Shown piece by piece: positions 26,731 to 35,637 of a DNA stretch of 62,724 nucleotides; position 1 is the stretch's first letter, and each line of letters starts with the position of its first letter. Under the pieces are notes generated by a model. It was not told the DNA's origin. It made no database searches and worked only from the letters and a program-made list of their open reading frames with translations. Source of the DNA: an uncultured Clostridia bacterium (GTDB lineage: Bacteria > Bacillota > Clostridia > Oscillospirales > Ruminococcaceae); assembly GCA_944387315.1 (NCBI GenBank), contig CALXEL010000028.1:1-62724 (forward strand). Direction: 5' to 3'. Both the position numbers and the translations under genes were made by a program.

Positions 26731-27630
26731 ATGATTTCATTTTTACCAATCACTTTGGCGGACCGCCAATGGGCACAGCCTTTGTTTTGGGCCGCCAATG
26801 CCCGGGCCAGTGAGTACTGTTTTTCCAACAATCTAAACTGGGGACAGAAATATGACATTTCTCTGGCCCGGATGGATGATTACCTGTTGGTTAAATCGAT
26901 ACAAAGTAAGCCCAGCTATCTGTTCCCCGCCGGCAGAGGTGACATTCGCCCGGTGGTGGAGGCCCTTGTGGAAGATGCCCAGAGTCAAGGCCATCCCTTT
27001 TTAATGCACTCGGTGTCCCCCGCCAACAAGGAGCTGCTAGAACAGCTCTTTCCCGGCCGCTTTCTCTTTGACGCTTGCCGGGACAACTTTGACTATTTGT
27101 ACCTGCGGGAAAAACTGGTTACCTTATCTGGCAAGAAACTCCACGCCAAACGCAATCATATCAATCGATTTAAAGAGGATCACCCCGATTGGCGTTACGA
27201 AGCCATTACACCGGAGAATATAGAGGAGTGCCGGGAGATGTGCCAGGAGTGGTACGCCCGGATGGAGGACCAAAAATCCGAAAGCCTGGGGGCAGAGAAG
27301 ATTGCGGTGGCCAGCGCCTTTGACCATTTCTTTGCCCTGGAGCTGCGGGGCGGCCTGATCCGTACAGAGGGAAAGGTTGTAGCTTTTTCTATAGGTGCCC
27401 CACTTTCTCAGGATACCTTTGTGGTTCATGTGGAAAAAGCCTTTCCTGAAATACAGGGGGCCTATCCCATTATCAATCAGCAATTTGTAACCCACCAGTG
27501 TGAGGGCTTCCTCTATATCAACCGGGAGGACGATTTGGGGGAGGAGGGACTGCGGAAGGCCAAGCTTTCCTATGGCCCCTGCCAGATGGTGGAAAAATAC
27601 CAGGCGAGACTGCAAGAGGAAAAGCAATGA
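26731..27630 (+). CDS. DUF2156 / phosphatidylglycerol lysyltransferase-like C-terminal domain protein
   Basis: A 299-residue protein with the double acyltransferase-like fold of PF09924. Segments such as GKKLHAKRNHINRFKEDHP near residue 133, GQKYDISLARMDDYLL near 38 and FLYINREDDLGEEGLRKAK near the end are typical. It lacks the MprF membrane domain, so it would act in the cytoplasm; the acyl or aminoacyl donor is unknown. GGGAGGA precedes the ATG. It overlaps the next gene, a GNAT acetyltransferase, by four bases, so the pair is probably functionally linked. Confidence 0.8.
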   Translation: MISFLPITLADRQWAQPLFWAANARASEYCFSNNLNWGQKYDISLARMDDYLLVKSIQSKPSYLFPAGRGDIRPVVEALVEDAQSQGHPFLMHSVSPANKELLEQLFPGRFLFDACRDNFDYLYLREKLVTLSGKKLHAKRNHINRFKEDHPDWRYEAITPENIEECREMCQEWYARMEDQKSESLGAEKIAVASAFDHFFALELRGGLIRTEGKVVAFSIGAPLSQDTFVVHVEKAFPEIQGAYPIINQQFVTHQCEGFLYINREDDLGEEGLRKAKLSYGPCQMVEKYQARLQEEKQ

Positions 27631-28469
27631 TTGTAAATGGAGTGGAAGAGGACAAGCCCAGGATCAGGGAAATTTGGCGGCGATGTTTTGGGGACCCAGA
27701 TGACTATATCAATTTGTTTCTCGGCCATCGTTTTCAGCCGGAAAATACCTTTTTGGACCGGGAACAGGGCCAGGTAACCGCTATGTTGTTCGCTTTGCCC
27801 ATCCAGCTGACCAGTGGCCAGAGAACATTCCCCGGCTGTTATATCTATGGGGTAGCCACCCATCCTGATTACCAGGGGAGAGGGATCAGCACCCGCCTCC
27901 TTGCCGAGACCAATCAGATTTTAAAAGAACGAGGCTGCGCGGCAACCCTGCTGGTGCCTGCTTCCCCCAGCCTTTTTCACTTTTATGAGAGGCAGGGGTA
28001 CCAGACCGCCTTTGGGATTCGGGAACAGACCGTAACTGTCAGCCAGCTGAAAAGCTGGGAGGACAGCGCCCTGGAACTGACAAAGTCCACCTTGGTTCAC
28101 CAGATGGAAAAGAGAAATGGCTTTTTTGCCTCCAGTGAGCTTTTTGGCCGGTGGGATCTGCCAGCTTTAGCCTATGCTGACCGGGAAGCAGCCTTTCTGG
28201 GCGGGCAGGTCTATAGCTTCCCTGGAGGATATCTTCTCTGCTATCCCGGGAAGGACTGTTTGTACCTGAAGGAGTTCGCGGCTCCCCTGTCGCTGCTCTT
28301 TCCGGCCCTGGCGGCGATCCATAAAATTTACCAAAAACAAACTTATTATCTCCGGCTGTGGGATTGCTTCCCCTTGGGAAATTCCCGGCCCTTTGGGATG
28401 ATTCATTGGATAGACAGGCCAGACCTGTCTGGGGGAGATGCCCCCTATCTTTCCCTCGTGCTGGATTGA
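27627..28469 (+). CDS. GNAT family N-acetyltransferase with extra C-terminal domain
   Basis: A 280-residue protein. The GNAT core lies in residues 1-140, with the acetyl-CoA loop in GVATHPDYQGRGISTRLL around 75-92. The C-terminal half resembles Eis-like proteins in layout (GNAT followed by a second domain) but without a motif that fixes the function. The ATG overlaps the stop of the DUF2156 gene (ATGA). Substrate unknown. Confidence 0.78.
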   Translation: MIVNGVEEDKPRIREIWRRCFGDPDDYINLFLGHRFQPENTFLDREQGQVTAMLFALPIQLTSGQRTFPGCYIYGVATHPDYQGRGISTRLLAETNQILKERGCAATLLVPASPSLFHFYERQGYQTAFGIREQTVTVSQLKSWEDSALELTKSTLVHQMEKRNGFFASSELFGRWDLPALAYADREAAFLGGQVYSFPGGYLLCYPGKDCLYLKEFAAPLSLLFPALAAIHKIYQKQTYYLRLWDCFPLGNSRPFGMIHWIDRPDLSGGDAPYLSLVLD

Positions 28470-28529
28470 ACAGACAATTTATGATAGACAGGAGTGTCCA
28501 CACTGAGAAAAATTTCGCAGAAACCCAAA

Positions 28530-29132
28530 ATGGATTTGCGGGTATACAAGCGAGAGCTGCGGCAAAAATCCAAATCTTTCCGACAGCATATGCCGGCTCA
28601 GGAGAAGCGGGTATGGGATACAGAAATCTTTCGGAGAATGATTTCTTTGAGCCAGTACCGGAGAGCCAAATTGCTGCTCTGTTATGTATCCACAGCCATT
28701 GAAGTAGATACCCGCCATTTAATAGAACACGCCCTTGGACAAGGCAAGCAGGTGGCGGTGCCCCGCTGTGTAGAGGGAACCCGCCATATGGAGTTTTACC
28801 AAATTGCCTCTTTGGATGAATTGTCCCCAGGTACCTTTGGAGTATTGGAGCCTCCGGCCAATCCGGAGAGAAAGCTGAATCACTTTGACCACAGCATCTG
28901 TATTGTTCCCGCTTTGGTCTATGATCTGCAAGGACATCGGCTGGGATATGGTTCCGGATACTACGACCGGTTCCTTTCCGGCTATCAGGGGTTTAAAATT
29001 GGAATTACCTACACAGACTGTGTCCAGTGTCATCTGCACCGTGGACGCTTTGACGTACCAGTGGATCTGCTGATAACCCCCGCCTATATTCGATTCACCA
29101 ACCGGCACCGCAGCAGGACCGGTTTGTCATAA
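28530..29132 (+). CDS. 5-formyltetrahydrofolate cyclo-ligase
   Basis: About 200 residues, converting 5-formyl-THF to methenyl-THF with ATP. The basic N-terminus (LRVYKRELRQKSKSFR) and GHRLGYGSGYYDRFLS near residue 146 are diagnostic of the family. The start is unsettled: the ATG at 28530 has no clear ribosome binding site, a GTG at 28494 overlaps the only AGGAG (28490-28494), and a CTG at 28503 is eight bases from it. It lies 60 bases after the GNAT gene and 46 before mltG. One-carbon metabolism links it loosely to thyX. Confidence 0.88.
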   Translation: MDLRVYKRELRQKSKSFRQHMPAQEKRVWDTEIFRRMISLSQYRRAKLLLCYVSTAIEVDTRHLIEHALGQGKQVAVPRCVEGTRHMEFYQIASLDELSPGTFGVLEPPANPERKLNHFDHSICIVPALVYDLQGHRLGYGSGYYDRFLSGYQGFKIGITYTDCVQCHLHRGRFDVPVDLLITPAYIRFTNRHRSRTGLS

Positions 29133-29178
29133 CCCTTGATATTTTATCAGGGGAAGCCTTTAAGGGAGACATGTTAAT

Positions 29179-30438
29179 ATGAAAGACAATCAAAACTATT
29201 CGGATGACAGACAGGAGCCCATTGAGCCACTGCCGCTGCCCAGGAAAAATGCCTCTGCCAGGCGTTCTTCTGCATCCAGACAGCAGGATGATCTGCCCAG
29301 AAATCCATTGGAGCCAGAGGAATACTATTCGGACGACTCGGCACCAACTCCTCCCCCCCGGCGGCGCCGGAGCAAACGCAATGCCATGAAAGATACTCTG
29401 CTGATTGTAGCGGGATGCCTTATCTGTTCTATTGGATTGGCATTTTATGGCATCAATGTGGCCAGCGATCTTTTTGGTCTCAACCAGCGGGATCAGGAAA
29501 TTCAGGTGACCATTCCCCAGGGGGCCAGCAGTGGAGAGATCGCCAGGCTGCTTGGGAAGTCCAATGTAATTGACCATCCAGCTATTTTCCGGCTCTATGC
29601 CAGTCTGCGGAAATACAGCGCTGATTTTAAATCCGGTACCTATCTTTTTAACTCCAATATGGGCTACGATCAGATTATGATTGCTTTGCGTACTGGTACC
29701 GGAGAGAGCAATATTGTACGGATTACCTTCTATGAGGGTATGAGCCAGCGGGAGATTGCCGATCTGCTGGAGGAAAAGGGCGTTTGTTCCGCCTCAGAGT
29801 TCCACTCCTATTTGGAGACCGCGGAGCTGGATTATGAATTTATGCGGATGCTTCCAGAAGAGAACAATCGGTTCCGGCCCTATGAGGGGTACCTGTTCCC
29901 TGATACCTATGACTTTTATCAGGGGGAAGCGGTGCGCAGTGTAGCGAAAAAATTCTTTGACCGGTTCCAGCAGGTATTTACCGACGAGCTTTATGCTCAG
30001 ATGCAGGACCGCAATATGACACTGAACGAAACCATTACCCTGGCCTCTATTATTCAGGAGGAATGCTCGGACAATGCCCAGATGCGGGCGGTGTCCTCAG
30101 TGTTCCACAACCGTCTGGGTCAGCCTGGCACCTATCCCAAGCTTCAGTCAGACGTCACCATCTTCTATGTCAATCAGGATATCAAACCTTTCCTGGATAT
30201 TGCGGATCAGAACTTGTACGACTCCTATAACACTTATGTCTGTGATGGCTTGCCGGTTGGCCCCATCTGCAGCCCAGGTTTGGAAGCCATTGAGGCGGCG
30301 CTGAATCCACAGGACAGCAACTACTATTTCTTCCTGACCGATTCGGAGGGCACTTTCTACTACGCTGAGACATTCCAGGAGCACCAGCAGAATATCGCAA
30401 AAGCCAAGGGTGATTCCCATGGCGTACAGACACAGTAA
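29179..30438 (+). CDS. mltG: Endolytic peptidoglycan transglycosylase MltG
   Basis: A 419-residue YceG-type protein. A proline- and arginine-rich cytoplasmic N-terminus (1-68) is followed by one membrane helix (about 72-92), a LysM-like region and the transglycosylase domain. The catalytic region reads ASIIQEE at 289-295; where many homologues have ASIVEKE this protein has Gln at the first of the two Glu positions. PYEGYLFPDTY near residue 235, and LQSDVTIFY and GPICSPGLEAIEAALNP toward the end, are typical. AAGGGAG precedes the ATG. The order mltG then U32 peptidase is like yrrL-yrrN-yrrO of Bacillus. Confidence 0.94.
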   Translation: MKDNQNYSDDRQEPIEPLPLPRKNASARRSSASRQQDDLPRNPLEPEEYYSDDSAPTPPPRRRRSKRNAMKDTLLIVAGCLICSIGLAFYGINVASDLFGLNQRDQEIQVTIPQGASSGEIARLLGKSNVIDHPAIFRLYASLRKYSADFKSGTYLFNSNMGYDQIMIALRTGTGESNIVRITFYEGMSQREIADLLEEKGVCSASEFHSYLETAELDYEFMRMLPEENNRFRPYEGYLFPDTYDFYQGEAVRSVAKKFFDRFQQVFTDELYAQMQDRNMTLNETITLASIIQEECSDNAQMRAVSSVFHNRLGQPGTYPKLQSDVTIFYVNQDIKPFLDIADQNLYDSYNTYVCDGLPVGPICSPGLEAIEAALNPQDSNYYFFLTDSEGTFYYAETFQEHQQNIAKAKGDSHGVQTQ

Positions 30439-30456
30439 TGAGAGGGGAGCGATCCT

Positions 30457-31686
30457 GTGACAGAACGGATCAGGCCGGAGGTATTGGCGCCGGCGGGAGA
30501 TTATGAGCGTTTGGTAGCGGCGGTACAGTTTGGCGCCGACGCGGTCTATCTGGGGGGCAAACAATTTGGTATGCGGGCAACCCCTCAGAACTTTGACCAG
30601 GATGACCTGCGGCGGGGGGTGGCCTTTGCCCATGCCCATGGGGTCAAGGTTTATCTGACCTGTAACATCCTGCCCCGCAACCATGAAATTGAGGCGCTTC
30701 CCAGTTTTTTACTGGATGCTGCCGATGCGGGTGTGGATGCTTTGATTGTGGCGGATGTGGGAATCCTGGCGGAAGCAAAACGGGTAGTCCCTCAGCTGGA
30801 TGTGCATATCTCCACCCAGACAGGGGTAGTCAACTATCTGACTGCCAATGAACTTTACCGGATGGGAGCCAAACGAGTGGTACTGGCCCGGGAACTCTCT
30901 TTGGAGGAGATTCGGGAGATCCGTCAGAAAACCCCGGCGGATCTGCAGATTGAGTGCTTTGTCCATGGAGCCATGTGTATGTCCTTTTCCGGCCGGTGTC
31001 TGCTGTCCAACTATCTCACCGGACGGGATGCCAATCGGGGGGAATGCGCACAACCCTGCCGTTGGGGCTATCACTTGATGGAGGAAAAGCGCCCAGGGGA
31101 GTACTATCCTATTTTTGAGGATGAAAAGGGCAGCTACATCCTGAATGCCAAGGATCTTTGTATGATCGAGCATATTGATAAACTGGTGGACGCGGGGATC
31201 ACCTCTCTGAAGATTGAGGGACGGGCAAAGTCTGCCTACTATGTTTCGGTGATTACCAATGCCTATCGTTGGGCGGTGGATCACTATTTGCGGGACCCGG
31301 ACCACTACGTTTTAGAGCCCTGGCTGGTAGAGGAGACCCGTAAGGTTAGCCATCGGGAATACAGCACCGGTTTCTATTTTGGCCGCCCGGAACAGGGACA
31401 GTGTTACCGGGACGGTGGATATGTGCGGGAATGGGATATTGTCGCCACGGTGGATGGGTATGAGGATGGATATCTGTGCCTCGTTCAGCGGAATCGGTTT
31501 TTCCTGGGAGATCAGCTGGAGCTGTTGGAACCAGGCCATAAGCCGGTGCCTTTGACTGTTGAGAAGATGCTGGATGGGGAAGGCAATACCATCGACTGCG
31601 CGCCCCATCCCATGATGAAGGTAAAGATCCCTGGAATGCAGGCCTTTACACCGGGTAGTATTTTGCGCAAACTGAAAAATCAATGA
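30457..31686 (+). CDS. U32 family protein, TrhP/YrrO-like tRNA hydroxylation factor
   Basis: A 409-residue U32 protein. The N-terminal APAGDYERLVAAVQFGADAVYLG and the cysteine-bearing segment FVHGAMCMSFSGRCLLS, followed by RGECAQPCRWGY, are the family signature; the cysteines are thought to hold an iron-sulfur cluster. Bacillus and E. coli relatives (YrrN/YrrO, YegQ) make 5-hydroxyuridine at the wobble base of tRNA. Neighbourhood with mltG supports YrrO. Start is a GTG with GAGGGGAG upstream. The partner YrrN is not adjacent, so this may be the single U32 protein of the pathway. Confidence 0.88.
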   Translation: MTERIRPEVLAPAGDYERLVAAVQFGADAVYLGGKQFGMRATPQNFDQDDLRRGVAFAHAHGVKVYLTCNILPRNHEIEALPSFLLDAADAGVDALIVADVGILAEAKRVVPQLDVHISTQTGVVNYLTANELYRMGAKRVVLARELSLEEIREIRQKTPADLQIECFVHGAMCMSFSGRCLLSNYLTGRDANRGECAQPCRWGYHLMEEKRPGEYYPIFEDEKGSYILNAKDLCMIEHIDKLVDAGITSLKIEGRAKSAYYVSVITNAYRWAVDHYLRDPDHYVLEPWLVEETRKVSHREYSTGFYFGRPEQGQCYRDGGYVREWDIVATVDGYEDGYLCLVQRNRFFLGDQLELLEPGHKPVPLTVEKMLDGEGNTIDCAPHPMMKVKIPGMQAFTPGSILRKLKNQ

Positions 31687-31687
31687 G

Positions 31688-31717
31688 AAAAACGGCGGGC
31701 TGAAGTCCGCCGTTTTT
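31688..31717 (+). terminator. Intrinsic terminator after the U32 gene
   Basis: An 11-bp stem, AAAAACGGCGG at 31688-31698 with CCGCCGTTTTT at 31707-31717. Confidence 0.9.
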
Positions 31718-31975
31718 GCTTTGAGATGCGGTTATAGAAAAGAAAAATAACACCTGTGCATAAAAAATAAAAAAGATGGGCACCAGTGCAATAAAGGGGC
31801 TGTATGTCCAGGAAAGACAAAAAATGGTATCCAGTAAATAGAAATTTAACAGCAGCAACAATTTGTTTGACATTTTGTTAATTTTTTTGAATTTAGTAGA
31901 AAATTTATTATTTGGGTGGTAAAATAAAATGCGGTAATAACTAGTCGGATATAAATGGTTTAGGAGGTGGATGAA

Positions 31976-32680
31976 ATGAATCTTCAGGAATATTTAGCGG
32001 GCCATGGGGAAGTCGCCTGGCTTTTTTCTGACCTTACTGGTAAGCAGATGGCAAAAATGGAGATACGCATCTTTCAAAAAGGTGAGCCATTGGTTGTCTC
32101 CGGGGAAAAGGACGAAAATTTCTATGTTATTTTAGAGGGCGTCGCTGATGTAATGAACGATTACGACTCTGGTCAGCGGTTGGCCTGTTCCAAGATTGCC
32201 CGAGGAGATGTGGTTGGATTTTATGGAATCATTGCCCCGGGGATTGAGGCGGAATTTACCATTATTGCCCATAACCAGGTTGTAGCAGCATGTCTTTCAG
32301 CAGAGGATGCCAAAGAACTTGTTACTTCTCATTCGGATTTTTTGTATGCTGCTGGTCGAAGATTTATTCAGCGCCTGTATAGCACTACCAAATTATTGGC
32401 GGAGTGTGGTGTTCACAGTCTGTACCATGCGGCTATTACTTATTTGTTATACTCTTGCCATTTGTATGCCACCAGCTATCCTGAGGGATATGAAGGCCCG
32501 GTTCGCATTGATGAGAGCCGACAAAATATGGCTGATTTTTTGGGGGTGGATGTCCGTTCGGTCAACCGGGCTATTGAGCGGCTGAAGAAGGAAAATCTGG
32601 TTTCCATCATAAAAGGAAAGGTGCATATTAACGCGGCGCAACTGCGGCGGATGGAAGAAGCGCGGCGAATGGAAAACTGA
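31976..32680 (+). CDS. Crp/Fnr family transcriptional regulator
   Basis: A 234-residue regulator with a cNMP-like effector domain (about 25-130) and a C-terminal helix-turn-helix (MADFLGVDVRSVNRAIERL near 180-200). It has no N-terminal cysteine cluster. The ATG at 31976 is five bases after AGGAGGTGG; a GTG at 31967 lies within that site. About 250 AT-rich bases precede it, with a TTGACA at 31867 but no convincing -10. It is followed by an M20 amidohydrolase whose promoter is enclosed by an 11-bp inverted repeat, a plausible target. Confidence 0.9.
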   Translation: MNLQEYLAGHGEVAWLFSDLTGKQMAKMEIRIFQKGEPLVVSGEKDENFYVILEGVADVMNDYDSGQRLACSKIARGDVVGFYGIIAPGIEAEFTIIAHNQVVAACLSAEDAKELVTSHSDFLYAAGRRFIQRLYSTTKLLAECGVHSLYHAAITYLLYSCHLYATSYPEGYEGPVRIDESRQNMADFLGVDVRSVNRAIERLKKENLVSIIKGKVHINAAQLRRMEEARRMEN

Positions 32681-32687
32681 CCTGTTT

Positions 32688-32729
32688 AACCGGAAAAACA
32701 ACTTGAAAAGCTGTTTTTCCGGTTTTTTT
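32688..32729 (+). terminator. Intrinsic terminator after the Crp/Fnr gene
   Basis: A 13-bp stem, AACCGGAAAAACA at 32688-32700 with TGTTTTTCCGGTT at 32712-32724, then more T. Confidence 0.9.
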
Positions 32730-32739
32730 ATGTGGTTTC

Positions 32740-32772
32740 CTTTTCTCATTTAACGTGTTATAATGAGAAAAG
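32740..32772 (+). promoter_or_regulatory. Inverted repeat enclosing the promoter of the M20 amidohydrolase
   Basis: Perfect 11-base arms CTTTTCTCATT (32740-32750) and AATGAGAAAAG (32762-32772), spaced 11 bases. The right arm overlaps TATAAT at 32759-32764. The spacing and symmetry suit a dimeric repressor; the adjacent Crp/Fnr protein is one candidate. Confidence 0.5.
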
Positions 32773-32854
32773 CATGAAAAATGTTTTGTGTGTAGCAGGG
32801 ATGTAAAGCAGGGTAATAGAACAAACATCTTATATTTTAAAGGAGAGAAGGAGC

Positions 32855-34222
32855 ATGTTGCAGGAAAAGCGAATCCGTCAGTTGAAAGAAGCCGTAGCGG
32901 CTCAGCGGGAACTAATGTTTCAGGCGGAGCGGCATATCTGGAAACATCCCGAAACTGGGTATCGGGAGTGGAAAACCAATGAATATTTGAAAACTGAATT
33001 TGAGAAGTTGGGATATCAGCTTACCATGGCGGGTAATATTCCTGGTTTTTATACCGATCTGGATACTGGACGGTCGGGCCCCAAGGTGTTGATTATGGGA
33101 GAGATGGATTCCCTGATTGTGACCAATCACCCGGAATGTGACCCGGAGACCGGCTATGTTCACGCCTGTGGCCACAATGCCCAAGCAGCTGCTCTCCTGG
33201 GCATCGCTGCCGCCCTTAAGGAGCCCGGTGTACTGGATGGTATGAGCGGCTCTATCCGGCTGATGGCAGTACCCGCAGAGGAACTCATTGAGATTGGTTT
33301 CCGGGAGGAGCTGCGCCGGCAGGGAATTATCAAATATTTTGGTGGAAAAGTGGAGTTTATGTACCGGGGTTATATGGATGGTTGTGACATCGCTTTGCTG
33401 GTACATACCGCTTCGGGGGATAAGCCCTGTATCTCCATTACCCCAGGCAGCAACGGCTGTGTGACCAAGAATATTTATTTTGAGGGTGTGGCGGCCCACG
33501 CGGGCGGAGCTCCTCACCTGGGAGTCAATGCCCTCTATGCCGCTACCCAGGCCCTGGGAGCAGTCAACGCTTTGCGTGAAACCTTCCGGGAGCAGGACAC
33601 CATTCGGTTCCATCCCATTATCACCAAGGGTGGAGACGCGGTCAATGCCATCCCCAATGATGTGCGGGTAGAGAGCTATGTGCGTGGCTCCACTTTGGAT
33701 GCCATTGCCAAGACCAACAACAAGGTAAACCGGGCTCTGGCTGCTTCGGCGGCTTCTTTGGGAGCCAATGTCCGGCTGTGTGACCGCCCAGGCTATACTC
33801 CTCTGGTCAATCAGCCCTCTCTGTATGATCTCACCTGTCAGGTAGTCCGGGAGGCTTTTGGTGAGGACCACCTGGTCTTCCGTCCCCGCAGCACCGGCTG
33901 CACCGATATGGGAGATGTATCGGCCGTGATGGCTACAGTACAGCCTTACTGTTCCGGAGCCAAGGGTGTTGGTCATGGCGCTGACTACCAGATTGCCGAC
34001 CCGGAGAGCGCTTTGGTGCTGTCGGCTCAGTACCAGCTTCTGATGGTGGAGGCTCTGCTTCAGGAGGAGGCCCGGTTGGGCAAGGAGGTAGTTGCTACCG
34101 CTAAGTTGGATTTCCCCTCCATGGCTGCCTACTTTGAAGCGGTGGATAAATTCTTCCTGGATAAGGAAGCGGTCCACTACAATGAGGACGGTACTGTTAC
34201 CCTGGATTTCCAGAACCTATAA
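32855..34222 (+). CDS. M20 family amidohydrolase
   Basis: A 455-residue zinc-dependent amidohydrolase of the M20D/AbgB-like group. Metal-site motifs are IMGEMDSL near residue 80 and HACGHN at 103-108, then VPAEEL near 144. GVAAHAGGAPHLGVNAL is the dimerisation-domain signature and STGCTDMGDVS lies in the C-terminal part. It differs from the AbgB-like protein at 7145, so they are not recent duplicates. GGAGAGAAGGAG precedes the ATG. The substrate is probably an N-acyl amino acid or a dipeptide, by family only. Confidence 0.85.
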   Translation: MLQEKRIRQLKEAVAAQRELMFQAERHIWKHPETGYREWKTNEYLKTEFEKLGYQLTMAGNIPGFYTDLDTGRSGPKVLIMGEMDSLIVTNHPECDPETGYVHACGHNAQAAALLGIAAALKEPGVLDGMSGSIRLMAVPAEELIEIGFREELRRQGIIKYFGGKVEFMYRGYMDGCDIALLVHTASGDKPCISITPGSNGCVTKNIYFEGVAAHAGGAPHLGVNALYAATQALGAVNALRETFREQDTIRFHPIITKGGDAVNAIPNDVRVESYVRGSTLDAIAKTNNKVNRALAASAASLGANVRLCDRPGYTPLVNQPSLYDLTCQVVREAFGEDHLVFRPRSTGCTDMGDVSAVMATVQPYCSGAKGVGHGADYQIADPESALVLSAQYQLLMVEALLQEEARLGKEVVATAKLDFPSMAAYFEAVDKFFLDKEAVHYNEDGTVTLDFQNL

Positions 34223-34248
34223 GACATCTGCAGGGTATCCACCCCAAT

Positions 34249-34288
34249 AAAAAAGTCCCTGGAAGCTACAGCTTCCAGGGACTTTTTT
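34249..34288. terminator. Strong bidirectional terminator
   Basis: An 18-bp perfect stem with A and T tracts as its ends (34249-34266 with 34271-34288), loop TACA, between convergent genes. Confidence 0.93.
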
Positions 34289-34294
34289 GATTCG

Positions 34295-35173
34295 TTAATT
34301 GACTGTTACAAAGGGGTTGACTGTTTCGCCCATAACCTGGGGGAACTGGCCGTCCCAACGTTCGACCTTTTGCAGCTCAATGTATTCGGGGCTGGCTTGC
34401 AGCTGTTTTTGAATAGCCTCAATGGCATAGGCTTCAGCGTCCGCTTCAATTTTTTTGGCCTCCGCCTGGGCCTCAGCTTCGATGACAGTCTGTTTGGCCT
34501 GCTCCTCTTTCTCTTTGGTCTTGTTCTGCATTTTCAGAGCTTCCTGCTCGGCTACCACTTTGGCTCGAATGGCTTCCTCAAACCCGTCCTCAAAGTCAAT
34601 GTTCTCAATGGCGAAGGACACCACTGTAATGCCGCTTTGGGCCAGGGATTCCCGCAGCTTATCCTCAATGGATTCCTGTACCGCCGAGCGGTTTTGTACC
34701 AGTTCTTCCGCCTTGAACTGGCCAATTTCATTTTTCATAATGGACTGGATTTGGGGAATGATCAACTTGCTTTCCACATTGCGGATGCCAATGTTTCGAA
34801 TCAGTGTGGAGAGCTGGGAGCGGTCATACAAATAGTTGAGTTTGCATTGTACACTTTCCACTGTCTGGGTATCTTTGGTATAGGCGGTGGAAATAGACTC
34901 ATACATCTGTTCCCGTACATCCACCGGAACAATTCGCTGAATGAAGGGAATTTTAAAATTGAGACCCGCGCCCAGGTCGTCCTCCACAATTTTGCCCAGT
35001 TGATATTTGACGCCTACATATCCCTCATCCACAATGGTGAAAGAGGAGAGCAGCAGTACTCCGGCAAGGGGAATGAGCAAAAGCAGCAGAGCTTTTCTTC
35101 CCATTTTCCCAAAATCAATTTTTTTCTGTTTGTTCAGACGGCTCATTGGGTCTGTACCTTGAAACTGATCCAT
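34295..35173 (-). CDS. SPFH/prohibitin family membrane protein
   Basis: A 292-residue protein with a short basic N-terminus, one membrane helix (about residues 28-46), an SPFH domain (FTIVDEGYVGVKYQLGKIVED onward) and a charged alanine- and glutamate-rich coiled coil at about 205-265. Prohibitin-like proteins form membrane-bound rings or microdomains and protect or scaffold other membrane proteins; the specific partner here is unknown. AAAGGAG precedes the ATG. A promoter for it is likely at 35215-35243 on the minus strand (weak TTGTAT, 17 bases, TACAAT). Confidence 0.88.
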   Translation of the reverse strand: MDQFQGTDPMSRLNKQKKIDFGKMGRKALLLLLIPLAGVLLLSSFTIVDEGYVGVKYQLGKIVEDDLGAGLNFKIPFIQRIVPVDVREQMYESISTAYTKDTQTVESVQCKLNYLYDRSQLSTLIRNIGIRNVESKLIIPQIQSIMKNEIGQFKAEELVQNRSAVQESIEDKLRESLAQSGITVVSFAIENIDFEDGFEEAIRAKVVAEQEALKMQNKTKEKEEQAKQTVIEAEAQAEAKKIEADAEAYAIEAIQKQLQASPEYIELQKVERWDGQFPQVMGETVNPFVTVN

Positions 35174-35595
35174 ATCTTTCTCCTTTCAAACATTGCTCCA
35201 ATTGGATTGATCTTATTGTAACAAAGCCCTTTGGGAAATACAAAGGCGGTTTGGGCGGCATTCCGGCGAAATTTGACAAAAAAACGATAATTTTGAAAAC
35301 TGCCTTTCTGACCCTTATCCCAGTGTTGCCCTGATCTTTTTTTCGAAATCAAAGGGGAAACAGCGGGGAAAAGAGGGTAAAAACTATTGAAAACTACCAA
35401 TTACATTTTTTTACAAAAATGGTAGATAAAATGGATGGCTTTGGCTTTTACATACAGCAAAAGGAAAGATTAACCAAAAAGAACATATGATCTTTTTTGG
35501 CTTATCTATTGGGTTTTTTACATTTTACAAATCAAAATCCCAAAATAGAATCTTGCCACAGGCCGGGAATTTTTTTGGAAATAAAAAGGCCAAAC
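35174..35595. other. Long non-coding stretch between the SPFH gene and mraZ
   Basis: About 420 AT-rich bases without a convincing gene. Near the left end is the minus-strand SPFH promoter. An imperfect hairpin, CCAAAAA at 35474-35480 with TTTTTGG at 35494-35500, is followed by a T-rich run and could end a short transcript, but I cannot identify an RNA gene. Confidence 0.5.
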
Positions 35596-35598
35596 CTA

Positions 35599-35627
35599 TT
35601 GCAATTTAGGTGGGTTATGGGTATAAT
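35599..35627 (+). promoter_or_regulatory. Promoter of the mraZ division cluster
   Basis: TTGCAA at 35599-35604, 17-base spacer, TATAAT at 35622-35627, immediately before the MraZ repeats. Confidence 0.8.
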
Positions 35628-35637
35628 TATAAGCACA

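Noticed and set aside
27627..28469. Assigning the GNAT protein as Eis aminoglycoside acetyltransferase
   Set aside because: Only the general layout agrees; no Eis-specific residues could be identified and the protein is shorter.
35400..35595. A small RNA gene upstream of mraZ
   Set aside because: There is an imperfect hairpin with a T-rich run but no matching promoter and no known RNA fold.
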